Below, piece by piece: positions 18,417 through 26,569 of a stretch of DNA of 64,000 bases. Source of the stretch: Burkholderia pyrrocinia (GTDB lineage Bacteria > Pseudomonadota > Gammaproteobacteria > Burkholderiales > Burkholderiaceae); the NCBI RefSeq assembly GCF_001028665.1, contig NZ_CP011504.1:3150755-3214754 (forward strand), given 5' to 3'. The notes below the pieces were generated by a model, which made no database searches, was not told the origin of the DNA, and was given only the letters and a program-made list of their open reading frames with translations. Positions within the stretch are counted from its first letter, which is position 1. Every line of letters begins with the position of its first letter. The position numbers and the translations under genes are program-made.

Positions 18417-19211
18417 CTACGAACGCCACGTCGGCTTCCGCTTCTCGAGGAACGCGTCGATTCCTTCGCCCGCATCCTCTTCCATCATGTTGCGCGCCAT
18501 CACGTCGCCCGCATACGCATACGCTTCGTCGAGCGGCAACTCGCGCTGCCGGTAGAACATCTGCTTGCCGTAGCGCACCGCGGCCGGGCTCTTCGCGACG
18601 ATCTCCGCGACCTTGCGCGCGACGGCCGCGTCGAGCGCGTCCTCGGGCACGGCCTCGTTGACGAGCCCCCACGCGGCGGCTGTCGCCGCATCGACGAAGC
18701 GCCCGGACACGAGCATGTCGAACGCGCGCTTCGCCGTGACGTTGCGGCTCAGCGCGACGGCCGGCGTCGAACAGAACAGCCCGACGTTGATGCCCGATAC
18801 CGCGAAACGCGCGGTATCGGCCGCAATCGCCAGGTCGCACGCGGCGACGAGCTGGCAGCCCGCCGCGGTCGCGATGCCGTGCACGCGCGCGATCACCGGC
18901 ACCGGCAACGCGCGCATCGCGAGCATCACGCGGCTGCACTGCGCGAACAGCGTGCGGTAGTAGTCGAGTTCCGGCTTGCAGCGCATCTGCCGCAGGTCGT
19001 GGCCCGCGCAAAACGCCTTGCCTTGCGCGGCCAGCACGACGCAGCGCACGTGCGGATCGGCCGCCAGCGTTTCGAACGCGTCGGACAGGCTCGCGAGCAT
19101 CGCTTCGGACAACGCGTTGAACTGCTGCGGCCGGTTCAGCCGCAGCGTGACGACGCCGTCGCGCACCTCGCGCAACAGGATCGGCTCGGCATTCTCTTGA
19201 TCGGGTTCCAT
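18417..19211 (-). CDS. Enoyl-CoA hydratase/isomerase family protein
   Basis: A 264-residue crotonase-fold protein. VTLRLNRPQQFNALSEAM is the N-terminal block, AFCAGHDLRQM forms the first oxyanion loop, and AAGCQLVAACDLAIAAD the second. A Glu in GLVNEAVPEDAL lies in the region of the catalytic acids. It could hydrate or isomerise an acyl-CoA, but the family is broad. ATG 19211 (MEPDQENAEPILL) is preferred over upstream in-frame starts because similarity begins there. No beta-oxidation genes adjoin it. Confidence 0.9.
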   Translation of the reverse strand: MEPDQENAEPILLREVRDGVVTLRLNRPQQFNALSEAMLASLSDAFETLAADPHVRCVVLAAQGKAFCAGHDLRQMRCKPELDYYRTLFAQCSRVMLAMRALPVPVIARVHGIATAAGCQLVAACDLAIAADTARFAVSGINVGLFCSTPAVALSRNVTAKRAFDMLVSGRFVDAATAAAWGLVNEAVPEDALDAAVARKVAEIVAKSPAAVRYGKQMFYRQRELPLDEAYAYAGDVMARNMMEEDAGEGIDAFLEKRKPTWRS

Positions 19212-19407
19212 GGTGTTCCGCTCGACGGGGTTCGGCAGGATTCGGTGCGGCACGAACAGGCAGCGATGGCGCACGCCCGTTCGCGGCATACCGATGAAAT
19301 GGTCCTCCACATTCCGTGCGGCGTCCAGTCGCGCGGCGTCGGCGCTCAAGCCCGCGTGCGCCCGCTGCGCCACGCGCGCACGCCCGACCACAGGTGCCCG
19401 ATGCGCG

Positions 19408-19773
19408 TCAGCCCGCGAGCTTCTTCAGCGCGTCCAGCACCGCGTCGCCCTTGAACGGCTTCACGATCCAGCCCTTCACGCCGGCCGCCTTGCCGCGCTC
19501 CTTCATCGCAGGGCTGCTTTCGGTCGTCAGCATCACGACATTGACGGCCGTGTTCGCCAGTTCGCCGCGAATCTTCTCGACCATCGTCAGGCCGTCCATG
19601 TTCGGCATGTTCACGTCGCTGATCACGAGGCGCACGCCGGGCGTCGCCTTGAGCTTCGCGAGCCCGTCCTTGCCGTCGACGGCCGTCGCGACGTCAAGCC
19701 CGTGATTGCGCAGGAAACCCGCGACCTCGTCGCGCACCGTGCCCGAATCGTCGACCACCAGAATCTTTGCCAT
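19408..19773 (-). CDS. CheY-like single-domain response regulator
   Basis: A 121-residue receiver domain. The acidic pocket is Asp8/Asp9 (ILVVDDSGT), the phosphoacceptor Asp53 (LVISDVNMPNMDG), the switch Thr83 (MLTTES) and Lys105 (IVKPF). There is no output domain. The start is ATG 19773 after GGAAGGGG. It is the last gene of a five-gene minus-strand chemosensory cassette (24496 to 19408), 36 bases after the CheX-fusion gene, and is the only canonical receiver there, so it is the probable phosphorylation target of the kinase at 22112-24496. Confidence 0.93.
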   Translation of the reverse strand: MAKILVVDDSGTVRDEVAGFLRNHGLDVATAVDGKDGLAKLKATPGVRLVISDVNMPNMDGLTMVEKIRGELANTAVNVVMLTTESSPAMKERGKAAGVKGWIVKPFKGDAVLDALKKLAG

Positions 19774-19809
19774 GTCGTATTCCCCTTCCTTTATTTCGGA
19801 CTTCAAAAT

Positions 19810-20769
19810 TCAAAACAGTTCGAGTTCACCCGATTCGACCATCGGCCCCACGTCCTGCACCGATTCGCGGAAATCCTCCGGCGACCAGCTCAGGCTGAAC
19901 ACGAAACGCTGGTCAAGACAGACGGACCGCCCCGATGCGGGATCGGTCATCCGGTACTTGAAACAGAGCTGCGGACAGTCGCCGCCGAACGAGATGAACT
20001 TCTGCTTGTGATTGACGACCAGCGGCACCTGCACCGGATGGCGCGCGAGCGCCTCGGCATCGCCGAGATAACGGTTCTTGAACGCACCCCATACGAGGTT
20101 GGTCAGCTCGCCGAGCACGCTGTTCACGTCGCGGAAATCTGGCGCGCGGCCGTCGTCGCGCGTGCCGCCGAGCATGTCGAGCAGCGGCTGCTCGCTCGTC
20201 TGCAGCAGCATGTAGCCGCGGCACCACGCGCTTTCGAGCGCGATCAGGCTGAACACTTCGCCGAAGATGATCTGGTCGCGGACGATGCACGGCGTGTCGT
20301 GCTCGATCGTCATGCCCGGGAACAGGCTGTCGATCCGCGCCTCGGTAATCTCCGAGATGCCGCGCACGAGCGCGTTCGGGTAGTCGCGGCCGAACAGGTA
20401 TTCGTCGATCGCGCGCTTGAGCGGCGTCATGTCGTCCGCGACGTAGGCCGCGCATGCGACGCGCGCGAGCGCGTCGGGCAGCCCGTCGCGCGACGCAAGC
20501 GATTCGCGGCGCAGGATGATCGGCAGCTCGGGGCGCAGCGCATCGATCTGCGTCGCGATGATCGCGCTCTCGACCGGCGAGCCGCCGTAATCCTCGGCGA
20601 GCAGGATCGCGCCGAGATCGATGTTCGAGCGCAGCACCTTCAGCAATCGGCTGCGCCGCACGGTCAGGCCGACCAGATTGTGCTCGTCGCAGAAACGCTT
20701 GATCGCATCGGCGTGCGCACGGCTGTCGTCGAGCACGAGCACCTTGCTGACGGGTTTGTCTTCGGTCAT
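19810..20769 (-). CDS. Pseudo-receiver plus CheX-like domain protein
   Basis: A 319-residue protein. The first ~115 residues look like a receiver (KVLVLDDSRAHADAIKRFC) but the third strand reads LGAILLAEDYGGS, with no Asp at the usual phosphoacceptor position, so it may not be phosphorylated normally. Residues about 150-319 form a CheX/CheC-like domain (EVFSLIALESAWCRGYMLLQ, DVNSVLGELTNLVWGAFKN) ending in GELELF. CheX proteins dephosphorylate CheY-P. The start at 20769 follows a GGAACC region; the gene starts 22 bases after the preceding one. Function is inferred. Confidence 0.75.
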   Translation of the reverse strand: MTEDKPVSKVLVLDDSRAHADAIKRFCDEHNLVGLTVRRSRLLKVLRSNIDLGAILLAEDYGGSPVESAIIATQIDALRPELPIILRRESLASRDGLPDALARVACAAYVADDMTPLKRAIDEYLFGRDYPNALVRGISEITEARIDSLFPGMTIEHDTPCIVRDQIIFGEVFSLIALESAWCRGYMLLQTSEQPLLDMLGGTRDDGRAPDFRDVNSVLGELTNLVWGAFKNRYLGDAEALARHPVQVPLVVNHKQKFISFGGDCPQLCFKYRMTDPASGRSVCLDQRFVFSLSWSPEDFRESVQDVGPMVESGELELF

Positions 20770-20791
20770 CTCAAGGGTTCCTGATGGTCGG

Positions 20792-21364
20792 TCAGAACAG
20801 TTCGAGTTCGCCGCCGGTGTCCACCATGGCCGTTTCCGGCACATGGAAATCGACCGGCGCATTCGCGCACACGCACAGCGTCGCACCGACCCGCACGTCG
20901 CCGTCGAGCGTCAGGTCGTATACGGCCACGTGATCGGGCGACAGCGCGGGCAGCCAGTCGATGCTCGCGCCGCTCAGCAGGTAAGGCGTCGACATCCCGA
21001 GGTCGGGAAACGGCGCGGTCAGCGCCTGGTTGATCGCGCCGCAGCACAGGTTCGCGACTTCCATGAACGCTTCGGGCAGCGGCCGCTGGTCGCTCGCGCC
21101 CGCCGTCGCACCGGCGAAATGGCGACGCGTCGCATCGTCGTCGCTGAAGCGCAGCGCGAGCAGCAGGCGGAAATGCAGCGCCGAGATCGTCAGCACCGCG
21201 ACATGCTCGGGCACCGTCGGTTTCGATCGCGAGGTCGTACGGGCAGGATCGGGCGCATCGCCGGCCGACGGCCGGATGTCGCACGCGCCGCCGGACGCGA
21301 GCCGCGTGCGCGCCGCATCAAAAAAAATCCGCTCGAAGCCGGCTTTCGCCTGCGCGCTGATCAC
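20792..21364 (-). CDS. CheX-like chemotaxis phosphatase-type protein
   Basis: A 190-residue protein starting at GTG 21364, overlapping the previous gene's stop as GTGA. The conserved part runs from HVAVLTISALHFRLLLALRF through LPEAFMEVANLCCGAINQAL to the end GGELELF. The E-x-x-N arrangement in FMEVANLCCGAINQ matches the catalytic helix type of CheC/CheX/FliY phosphatases. It shares the GELELF end and overall fold pattern with the C-terminal half of its downstream neighbour, suggesting duplication. Probably acts on the CheY encoded at 19408-19773. Confidence 0.75.
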   Translation of the reverse strand: MISAQAKAGFERIFFDAARTRLASGGACDIRPSAGDAPDPARTTSRSKPTVPEHVAVLTISALHFRLLLALRFSDDDATRRHFAGATAGASDQRPLPEAFMEVANLCCGAINQALTAPFPDLGMSTPYLLSGASIDWLPALSPDHVAVYDLTLDGDVRVGATLCVCANAPVDFHVPETAMVDTGGELELF

Positions 21365-22107
21365 GCCGCCTCTCCTTCGATCCGCGCGTGCAGTTGCCCG
21401 GCCAGCGTCTCGACGGTCGCGAGCGCGGCCGTGATCATCTTGCCGCCGGCCTGGATGTCCTGGAACGTCGCGGCCGTCACGAGATCGTTGCGGTTCAGGC
21501 TGTCGCGATAACTGTTCGACAGTTGCTGCGAGCGCGCGGCCAGCCCGCGCACCTCGCTCGCGACGATCGAGAAGCCGCGCCCCGCCGTGCCCGCGCGCGC
21601 GGCCTCGATCGACGCGTTCAGCGACACGATCGACACATGCGCGACGATCGCCGACAGTTCCTGGTTCTTCGAGCGCATGTCCTGGTTCTGCGTGGTCAGC
21701 GAGATCATCTGCTCGTGCCAGCGCTCGAACGTGCCGGCGAGCCCGCGCAGGCGTGCGGCTTCGTCGGCGATCTTCATCGCATGCTGCGCGAGCGCGGTGC
21801 GGTCGGCCGACAGCGCCTGCAGCGCGTCGCGCTGCGTGCCGGCCGCGGACGCCTCGCGCGCCAGCGCATCCTCGAGCTGCGCCTCGCGTTGCGCCCATGC
21901 GTCGGCTGCTTCGGCATGTGCCGACGCCGCTTCTGCCGCCCTCGCATCGGCCGCGTCGAGCTCGCTGCGCAACGCATGCGCGTCGCGTTCCATCGCCGCG
22001 ACGAGCCGCTTGCGCGTCACGCGAAACACGACCGCCACCGCCACCGCGACGACGAAGCCGCCCGCCAGCGCGGCGGCAATCTGGATCATCCACGCCTGCT
22101 CGATCAC
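21361..22107 (-). CDS. Membrane-anchored MCP signalling-tip protein without sensor domain
   Basis: A 248-residue protein starting at GTG 22107 behind a GGAG. Residues 8-28 (IQIAAALAGGFVVAVAVAVVF) form one membrane helix; 34-130 are a long Ala-rich coiled coil; residues 164-190 carry the MCP hairpin tip (NASIEAARAGTAGRGFSIVA, then SEVRGLA), the contact point for CheA and CheW in chemoreceptors. There is no periplasmic domain and no HAMP. It starts 4 bases past the kinase stop, so the two are co-translated; it may be a scaffold for the kinase rather than a receptor. An alternative start is ATG 22089. Confidence 0.8.
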   Translation of the reverse strand: MIEQAWMIQIAAALAGGFVVAVAVAVVFRVTRKRLVAAMERDAHALRSELDAADARAAEAASAHAEAADAWAQREAQLEDALAREASAAGTQRDALQALSADRTALAQHAMKIADEAARLRGLAGTFERWHEQMISLTTQNQDMRSKNQELSAIVAHVSIVSLNASIEAARAGTAGRGFSIVASEVRGLAARSQQLSNSYRDSLNRNDLVTAATFQDIQAGGKMITAALATVETLAGQLHARIEGEAA

Positions 22108-22111
22108 GCCA

Positions 22112-24496
22112 TCACTCCGCTGCGCCGACGTTCGCGATGCGCGCGCGCTCGTGCGCGGCACCGTGACCGGCACCGTCCGCCGCGAAACGCGCCGGCAACG
22201 ACACGATCGTCTCGAACGCGCGATACGGCGCACCGACGCGATCGTCGGTGAAACGCAGCGCGATGTCGCCGCCGTCGCGCTTCAGGAAGTTGCGCACCGC
22301 GTCCATGCCGACGCCGCGCCCCGACACTTCGGTTACCGCGTGCGCGGTCGAGAAACCCGGCCGGAAGATCAGCTCGGCCACATCTTCGTCGGACAGCGCC
22401 GCTGCGTTGTCGGCATCGATCCAGCCGCGCTCGCGCGCGATGCCGCGAATCCGGTCGAGCGCGAGGCCGCGGCCGTCGTCGCTCAGCACGAACCACAGCT
22501 CGCCGCCGCCCACGCCGACCGCGATATCGATCGTGCCGGACGCTGCCTTGCCGGCCGCGCGCCGCTCTTCCGACGACTCGATCCCGTGGTCGATCGAATT
22601 GCGCAGCAGGTGCATGAACACGTTCTTCAGCGTCGCGCCGATCTCGCTGCGCACGCGATGGCCGTGGCTGTCGATATGCACGACGGGCGCCGGCTTGCCG
22701 AGTTCGGCCGCGAGCGACGGCAGCGACTCGATCACGCCGCCGAGCGCATCGCCGATGCCCTGCGTGCCGAGATGGCTCAGCATGCGGCGCACGGCATCGC
22801 GTGCCGCCTGCCAGTCGGACGCGTTCGCCGGATCGGCGCCGTCGAGCACGCGCAGGCTCTCGCTGATGTGGGCGCGCTCGACCATCAGGTAGTCCGCGCC
22901 GCCCTGCGCCGGTTCGCCGCTGCGGCCGAGCGTGACCGCGTTGATCGTCGCGTAGCGGTCGACGGCCTCGCGCACGCGCGCCAGGTCGTCCATCAGCGCA
23001 TCGCGGTTCCACTCGGGGCCGCCGTCCGCGCGGCGCAGCGATTCGTACGCCTGTTCCGCTTCATGGACAATGTTGGTCAGGTGCTGCAGGCTGTACGTGC
23101 GCGCATTGCCCTTGATCGTGTGCATGTTGCGGAACAGCGCCGCGACGATCGAATGATCGGCGCGCTCGTGCTGGCGGATCATCCGCTCGTTCTCGCTGAG
23201 GAAGCCGTTCGCGCTGTGCACGAAGTCATGGAACTTGTCCTGGCTGATCGACAGGATCTCGCCGATCATCTCGAGGCGGCGCTGCTGCTCGCCAGCCTGC
23301 GCGGTCAGCTCGCGAATCTCCGTCACGTCGCGCAAGCACAGCATCAGGCGCACGACCGTATCGGTCTCGTCGGTGATCGCCGACCAGCTCAGGTCGAGCC
23401 ATTTCTCGCGGCCGTCCGGCATCCGCTTCGCGACTTCGTTGACGAGCAGGTGCGCGTTGAATTCGAAGTTCATGCTGTCTTCGCCGAGGCACGCGTGCAC
23501 GGCCGCATCGACCTGCGAGCGCGCGTCGGCGCCGATCGCCGAATCGTCGAACACGAGCGCCATCAGGTCGCGGCCGGCGATGTCGTTCGTCTCGAAGATG
23601 GTTTCGAGGTACGCCGAATACTCCGCATGCACGACGCCGCCTTCGACGACGGTCAGGATCCCCTGCTGCATGTTCTGCAGCATCGCCTGGATGTCGGCCG
23701 TCTTCTGCTTGAGCTGCGCGGCATTCTCCTGGATCTTCTCGATCATCCCGTTGAACGCGACGATCGAATGGCCGATCTCGTCCATCCGGCCCACCGGCAC
23801 GCGGCGCGTGAAATCCTGGCTCGTCGCGATCTCGCTCATCATCGTCTGCATCCCGATCAGCGGGCGCGTGATCTGGCGATACAGCACGAAGCCGAGCGCG
23901 GTCAGCAGCACGATCACCGTGCCGGCAACGCCCGCGATCGCGGTTGCCGTCGTCGCGAGCATCCCGTTCAGCGCGCTGATCGCGTCGTCCTTCTGGCGAT
24001 TTTTCTCGACGCGCAGCGTGTCGACGATGCTTTCGAGCTCGTCGCGATACTGCGCGACGTTCGCGAACAGGTAGGCCTGCGCCATCTCGGCCTTGCCGTC
24101 GGCCTTCATCTTCACGGTGTCGTCGATCGCCGCGAAATAGTTCGCTGCGCTGTCCTTCGCCTGCGTGACGAGGCCTTCCTGCGCGCGGCCGACCGCCGAT
24201 TTCGCCTGCCCGTCGAGCGCGGCGCGCAGCGCGGCCTGCTTCGCCTTCAGCTCGTCGCGCGCCTGTGCGGCGGTATTCGCGTCCGGCGCGTAGACGAGCG
24301 TCATCGTCGCGATCTGGATGTTCTTCACATCGGCGACGAGATCCGCCGACGCAAGCGCGCTCGGCACGATTCCCTGGGTGACCTGGCGCACCTCGGACGC
24401 GCTCTTGCGCGTCTGGTACACGGCATAGATGCCGATCGCGGACAGCGCGAAGAACGTCAGGACGACTAGCAGCGTAATGCGATGACGGATGGTCAT
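22112..24496 (-). CDS. Membrane sensor kinase with HPt and CheA-type ATPase domains
   Basis: A 794-residue hybrid. Visible order: membrane helix 7-27; helical periplasmic sensor like MCP four-helix bundles (about 28-180); membrane helix 184-206; HAMP 207-260; PAS-like domain about 275-395; HPt with phosphoacceptor His459 in MHTIKGNARTYSL; ATPase with N-box HLLRNSIDHGIE (629-640), DDGRGL (673-678) and SGRGVGMDAVR (725-735). It ends about 25 residues after the ATPase domain, so the CheW-like P5 domain and the CheY-binding P2 domain of CheA are missing. It starts the five-gene cassette. It resembles a chemoreceptor and CheA fused in one chain. Confidence 0.85.
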   Translation of the reverse strand: MTIRHRITLLVVLTFFALSAIGIYAVYQTRKSASEVRQVTQGIVPSALASADLVADVKNIQIATMTLVYAPDANTAAQARDELKAKQAALRAALDGQAKSAVGRAQEGLVTQAKDSAANYFAAIDDTVKMKADGKAEMAQAYLFANVAQYRDELESIVDTLRVEKNRQKDDAISALNGMLATTATAIAGVAGTVIVLLTALGFVLYRQITRPLIGMQTMMSEIATSQDFTRRVPVGRMDEIGHSIVAFNGMIEKIQENAAQLKQKTADIQAMLQNMQQGILTVVEGGVVHAEYSAYLETIFETNDIAGRDLMALVFDDSAIGADARSQVDAAVHACLGEDSMNFEFNAHLLVNEVAKRMPDGREKWLDLSWSAITDETDTVVRLMLCLRDVTEIRELTAQAGEQQRRLEMIGEILSISQDKFHDFVHSANGFLSENERMIRQHERADHSIVAALFRNMHTIKGNARTYSLQHLTNIVHEAEQAYESLRRADGGPEWNRDALMDDLARVREAVDRYATINAVTLGRSGEPAQGGADYLMVERAHISESLRVLDGADPANASDWQAARDAVRRMLSHLGTQGIGDALGGVIESLPSLAAELGKPAPVVHIDSHGHRVRSEIGATLKNVFMHLLRNSIDHGIESSEERRAAGKAASGTIDIAVGVGGGELWFVLSDDGRGLALDRIRGIARERGWIDADNAAALSDEDVAELIFRPGFSTAHAVTEVSGRGVGMDAVRNFLKRDGGDIALRFTDDRVGAPYRAFETIVSLPARFAADGAGHGAAHERARIANVGAAE

Positions 24497-24927
24497 GAGT
24501 ACAGCCCCCCGCAGCGATCCGGATTCGATCGCCCATTGGTCTATTGAAAGAATATGAGCGGCGAATTATCGGGGATGGTGTATGACTGTCCGATGACCGT
24601 TAATCAATCGATCATTGAGGAAATTGAAATGATTAATTGCGACGTGAAAAGCCTAAAGTTTTTCGCGGATTTGCCGTTAACTTCCCGGCGCCATAGCCCG
24701 GGCGGCTGCTGGATTTGTCGAATCGGCGGAGTAGCGGATATTCATTGTTTTATTCGCATTCCGGCAATTCAACCTTATTGAATAGCGGTAAAACGTTTAC
24801 GCATTATCGACGAACCGGTTTGTTTCGGCATCTTTTTATAATCGGTGCGTCGTGCGGTGAGCAGATTCGTCGATGCGCGAGCGCGACCCCCTCCCGGCAG
24901 TAGATCCGGACATGCATCACATGCCGT
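24497..24927. other. AT-richer intergenic region upstream of the chemosensory cassette
   Basis: About 430 bases, visibly lower in GC than the flanks. It should contain the promoter of the kinase operon. An open frame on the plus strand (24554-24781) has no ribosome binding site and no family resemblance, so I do not call it. No repeat or RNA gene recognised. Confidence 0.5.
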
Positions 24928-25335
24928 TCAGCTTTCGCGGGGCACAGCGAGCCAGTCTTCGACTTGCAGCCCGGGGACACGCTCGAATTCCCGGATGTTA
25001 TGCGTGACAAGCACCAGTTGCCGGGCGCGCGCCTGCCCTGCGATCAATGCGTCGTAAGGGCCGATCGGCGTACCGGCCGCGATCAGATGCGCCCGAATTT
25101 CGCCGGCATGCTGCGCATCCTCGACATCGAACGATACGACCTCGAACTGAAGCGCCTCGACACGCGCCACGTTCGCAGCCACGCGCTGGCTTTTGTAGGC
25201 GCCGTAATAGAGTTCATGCGCGACGATCGCCGGTATCCCGAAATCGGCCGGCTGGTGCGGCCGCAGTCGGGCCAGCATGGCCGGCTCGCCTTTGAGTATG
25301 GCGATCACCGCGTTGGTATCCAGCAGGAACTTCAT
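24928..25335 (-). CDS. PIN-domain toxin (VapC/FitB type)
   Basis: A 135-residue PIN protein beginning MKFLLDTNAVIAILKGEP. Metal-site positions: Asp6, the Glu in VAHELYYGAYKS, and the Asp in GPYDALIAGQARARQLVLV; the last block THNIREFERVPGL is the FitB/VapC form. The ATG at 25335 overlaps the antitoxin stop as ATGA. A longer frame upstream is only the shadow of the antitoxin gene. Expected to be an RNase held in check by the upstream antitoxin. Confidence 0.9.
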   Translation of the reverse strand: MKFLLDTNAVIAILKGEPAMLARLRPHQPADFGIPAIVAHELYYGAYKSQRVAANVARVEALQFEVVSFDVEDAQHAGEIRAHLIAAGTPIGPYDALIAGQARARQLVLVTHNIREFERVPGLQVEDWLAVPRES

Positions 25336-25580
25336 TCGAATACGTCCAGGCCCGACCGTTCCTGAGCGGATGGCTGCGTGGTCGCGGCTGCCTCGAAATC
25401 GGCGTCGACCGGACCGATCAGCGGCGTCAGCCATGCCCAGTCTTGCGGCACCGGCTCGAGAATGACGGACGCCCCGTGGCGACGAATCCGGACCTCGGTC
25501 GTCTCGAAGCGGAAATCCTTCGGCAGCCTGACAGCCTGCGATCCGCCATGCTTGAAGATCTTGGCAATATCCATCTTCAC
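25332..25580 (-). CDS. AbrB-type antitoxin (VapB/VagC-like)
   Basis: An 82-residue protein. The start MDIAKIFKHGGSQAVRLPKDFRF is the VagC/VapB form of the AbrB fold, with the conserved GGSQAVRLPK segment, followed by a variable toxin-binding tail. It is the first gene of the pair and probably autoregulates through the GTATCT repeats at 25589-25607. MKMDIAK and MDIAK starts are both possible. Confidence 0.9.
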   Translation of the reverse strand: MKMDIAKIFKHGGSQAVRLPKDFRFETTEVRIRRHGASVILEPVPQDWAWLTPLIGPVDADFEAAATTQPSAQERSGLDVFE

Positions 25581-25588
25581 GCCCTCAC

Positions 25589-25607
25589 GTATCTACAGAA
25601 TGTATCT
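25589..25607. promoter_or_regulatory. Repeated GTATCT boxes upstream of the antitoxin gene
   Basis: GTATCT occurs at 25589-25594 and 25602-25607, a 13-bp period, immediately upstream of the antitoxin gene on the minus strand. The spacing is close to one helical turn and the position fits an autoregulatory operator. Binding is inferred. Confidence 0.45.
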
Positions 25608-25834
25608 ATTTTATCAACTGCGCGTGAGGATGACGAGTCGTCCGATTGGCCTGTCGTCAGCGGATATGTCGGCCTGCGGCCGGCGCCGTGCGTCGCGATA
25701 TCGGTAATCTGTCCCCGACATGTACCGCGACCAAATTCACTCCTCTCAGGAAACAATCAATCGCCATCCGGCGATTCACCTCCCCGTCCGCACGCTCTAG
25801 ACTGTCGCATCGTTTCCCTTTCCGGACCCACGCG

Positions 25835-26518
25835 ATGACCGACGTCCTGCCGCTGACCACCGATCCCGATTCGGGCCTCCCGTACCGGCTGCGCCCGGCC
25901 GCCGGCCGCCCCGTCGCCCGCCTGTTGCTGCTGCATGGCGTCGGCGGCAACGAAACCAACCTGCTGAACGTGGCCGATGTGATCGATCCGCGCATCGAGA
26001 TCGCGTTCGTGCGCGGCCCGCTCACGTTCGGGCCCGATCAGCACGCGTGGTTTCCGGTGCGTTTCGGCCCGAACGGCCCGGAAATCGATGCGGCCCGCGC
26101 TGACGCCAGCCGCCTCCAGTTGATCGCGCTGCTGCGCACCTTCCGCGCGCAGGACGGCGCGGGCCCCGCGTTGCCCGCCGTGATCGCCGGCTTCAGCCAG
26201 GGCGGCATCATGAGCGCGGGCGTCGGCCTCACGTCGCCGGCCGACGTTGCCGCGTTCGCCGTGCTGTGCGGCCGCATCCTGCCGGAAATCGATCCGCTGA
26301 TCGCGCCACGCGATGCGCTTCGCCCGTTGCATGCGCTGATCGTGCACGGCCGCTTCGACGACAAGCTGCCCGTCGCGTGGGCCGACACCGCCCATGCAAA
26401 ACTCACGGCGCTCGGTGTCGCGCACGACACGCGACTGTACGCGGCCGGGCACGAACTGACTCCTGAGATGGCCGCCGATTTCGGCAAATGGGTCAGCGAA
26501 CGTGCCGGGTTGAACTGA
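25835..26518 (+). CDS. Phospholipase/carboxylesterase family alpha/beta hydrolase
   Basis: A 227-residue alpha/beta hydrolase. The nucleophile Ser lies in AGFSQGGIMS (GxSxG), the oxyanion region is LLLLHGVGGNETNL, the Asp in HGRFDDKLPV and the His in AAGHELTPEM complete the catalytic triad. It belongs to the small YpfH/carboxylesterase group acting on short acyl esters. ATG 25835 is chosen because similarity begins with MTDVLPL; longer in-frame sequence upstream is unsupported. Stands alone. Confidence 0.9.
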   Translation: MTDVLPLTTDPDSGLPYRLRPAAGRPVARLLLLHGVGGNETNLLNVADVIDPRIEIAFVRGPLTFGPDQHAWFPVRFGPNGPEIDAARADASRLQLIALLRTFRAQDGAGPALPAVIAGFSQGGIMSAGVGLTSPADVAAFAVLCGRILPEIDPLIAPRDALRPLHALIVHGRFDDKLPVAWADTAHAKLTALGVAHDTRLYAAGHELTPEMAADFGKWVSERAGLN

Positions 26519-26569
26519 CCTCGACCGGAAGCCGGCCCGCGAACGGACCGGCGCCCCGGGCGGGTACCG

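Noticed and set aside
24554..24781. 75-codon open frame upstream of the chemosensory kinase
   Set aside because: No ribosome binding site, no family resemblance, and it lies in the likely promoter region.
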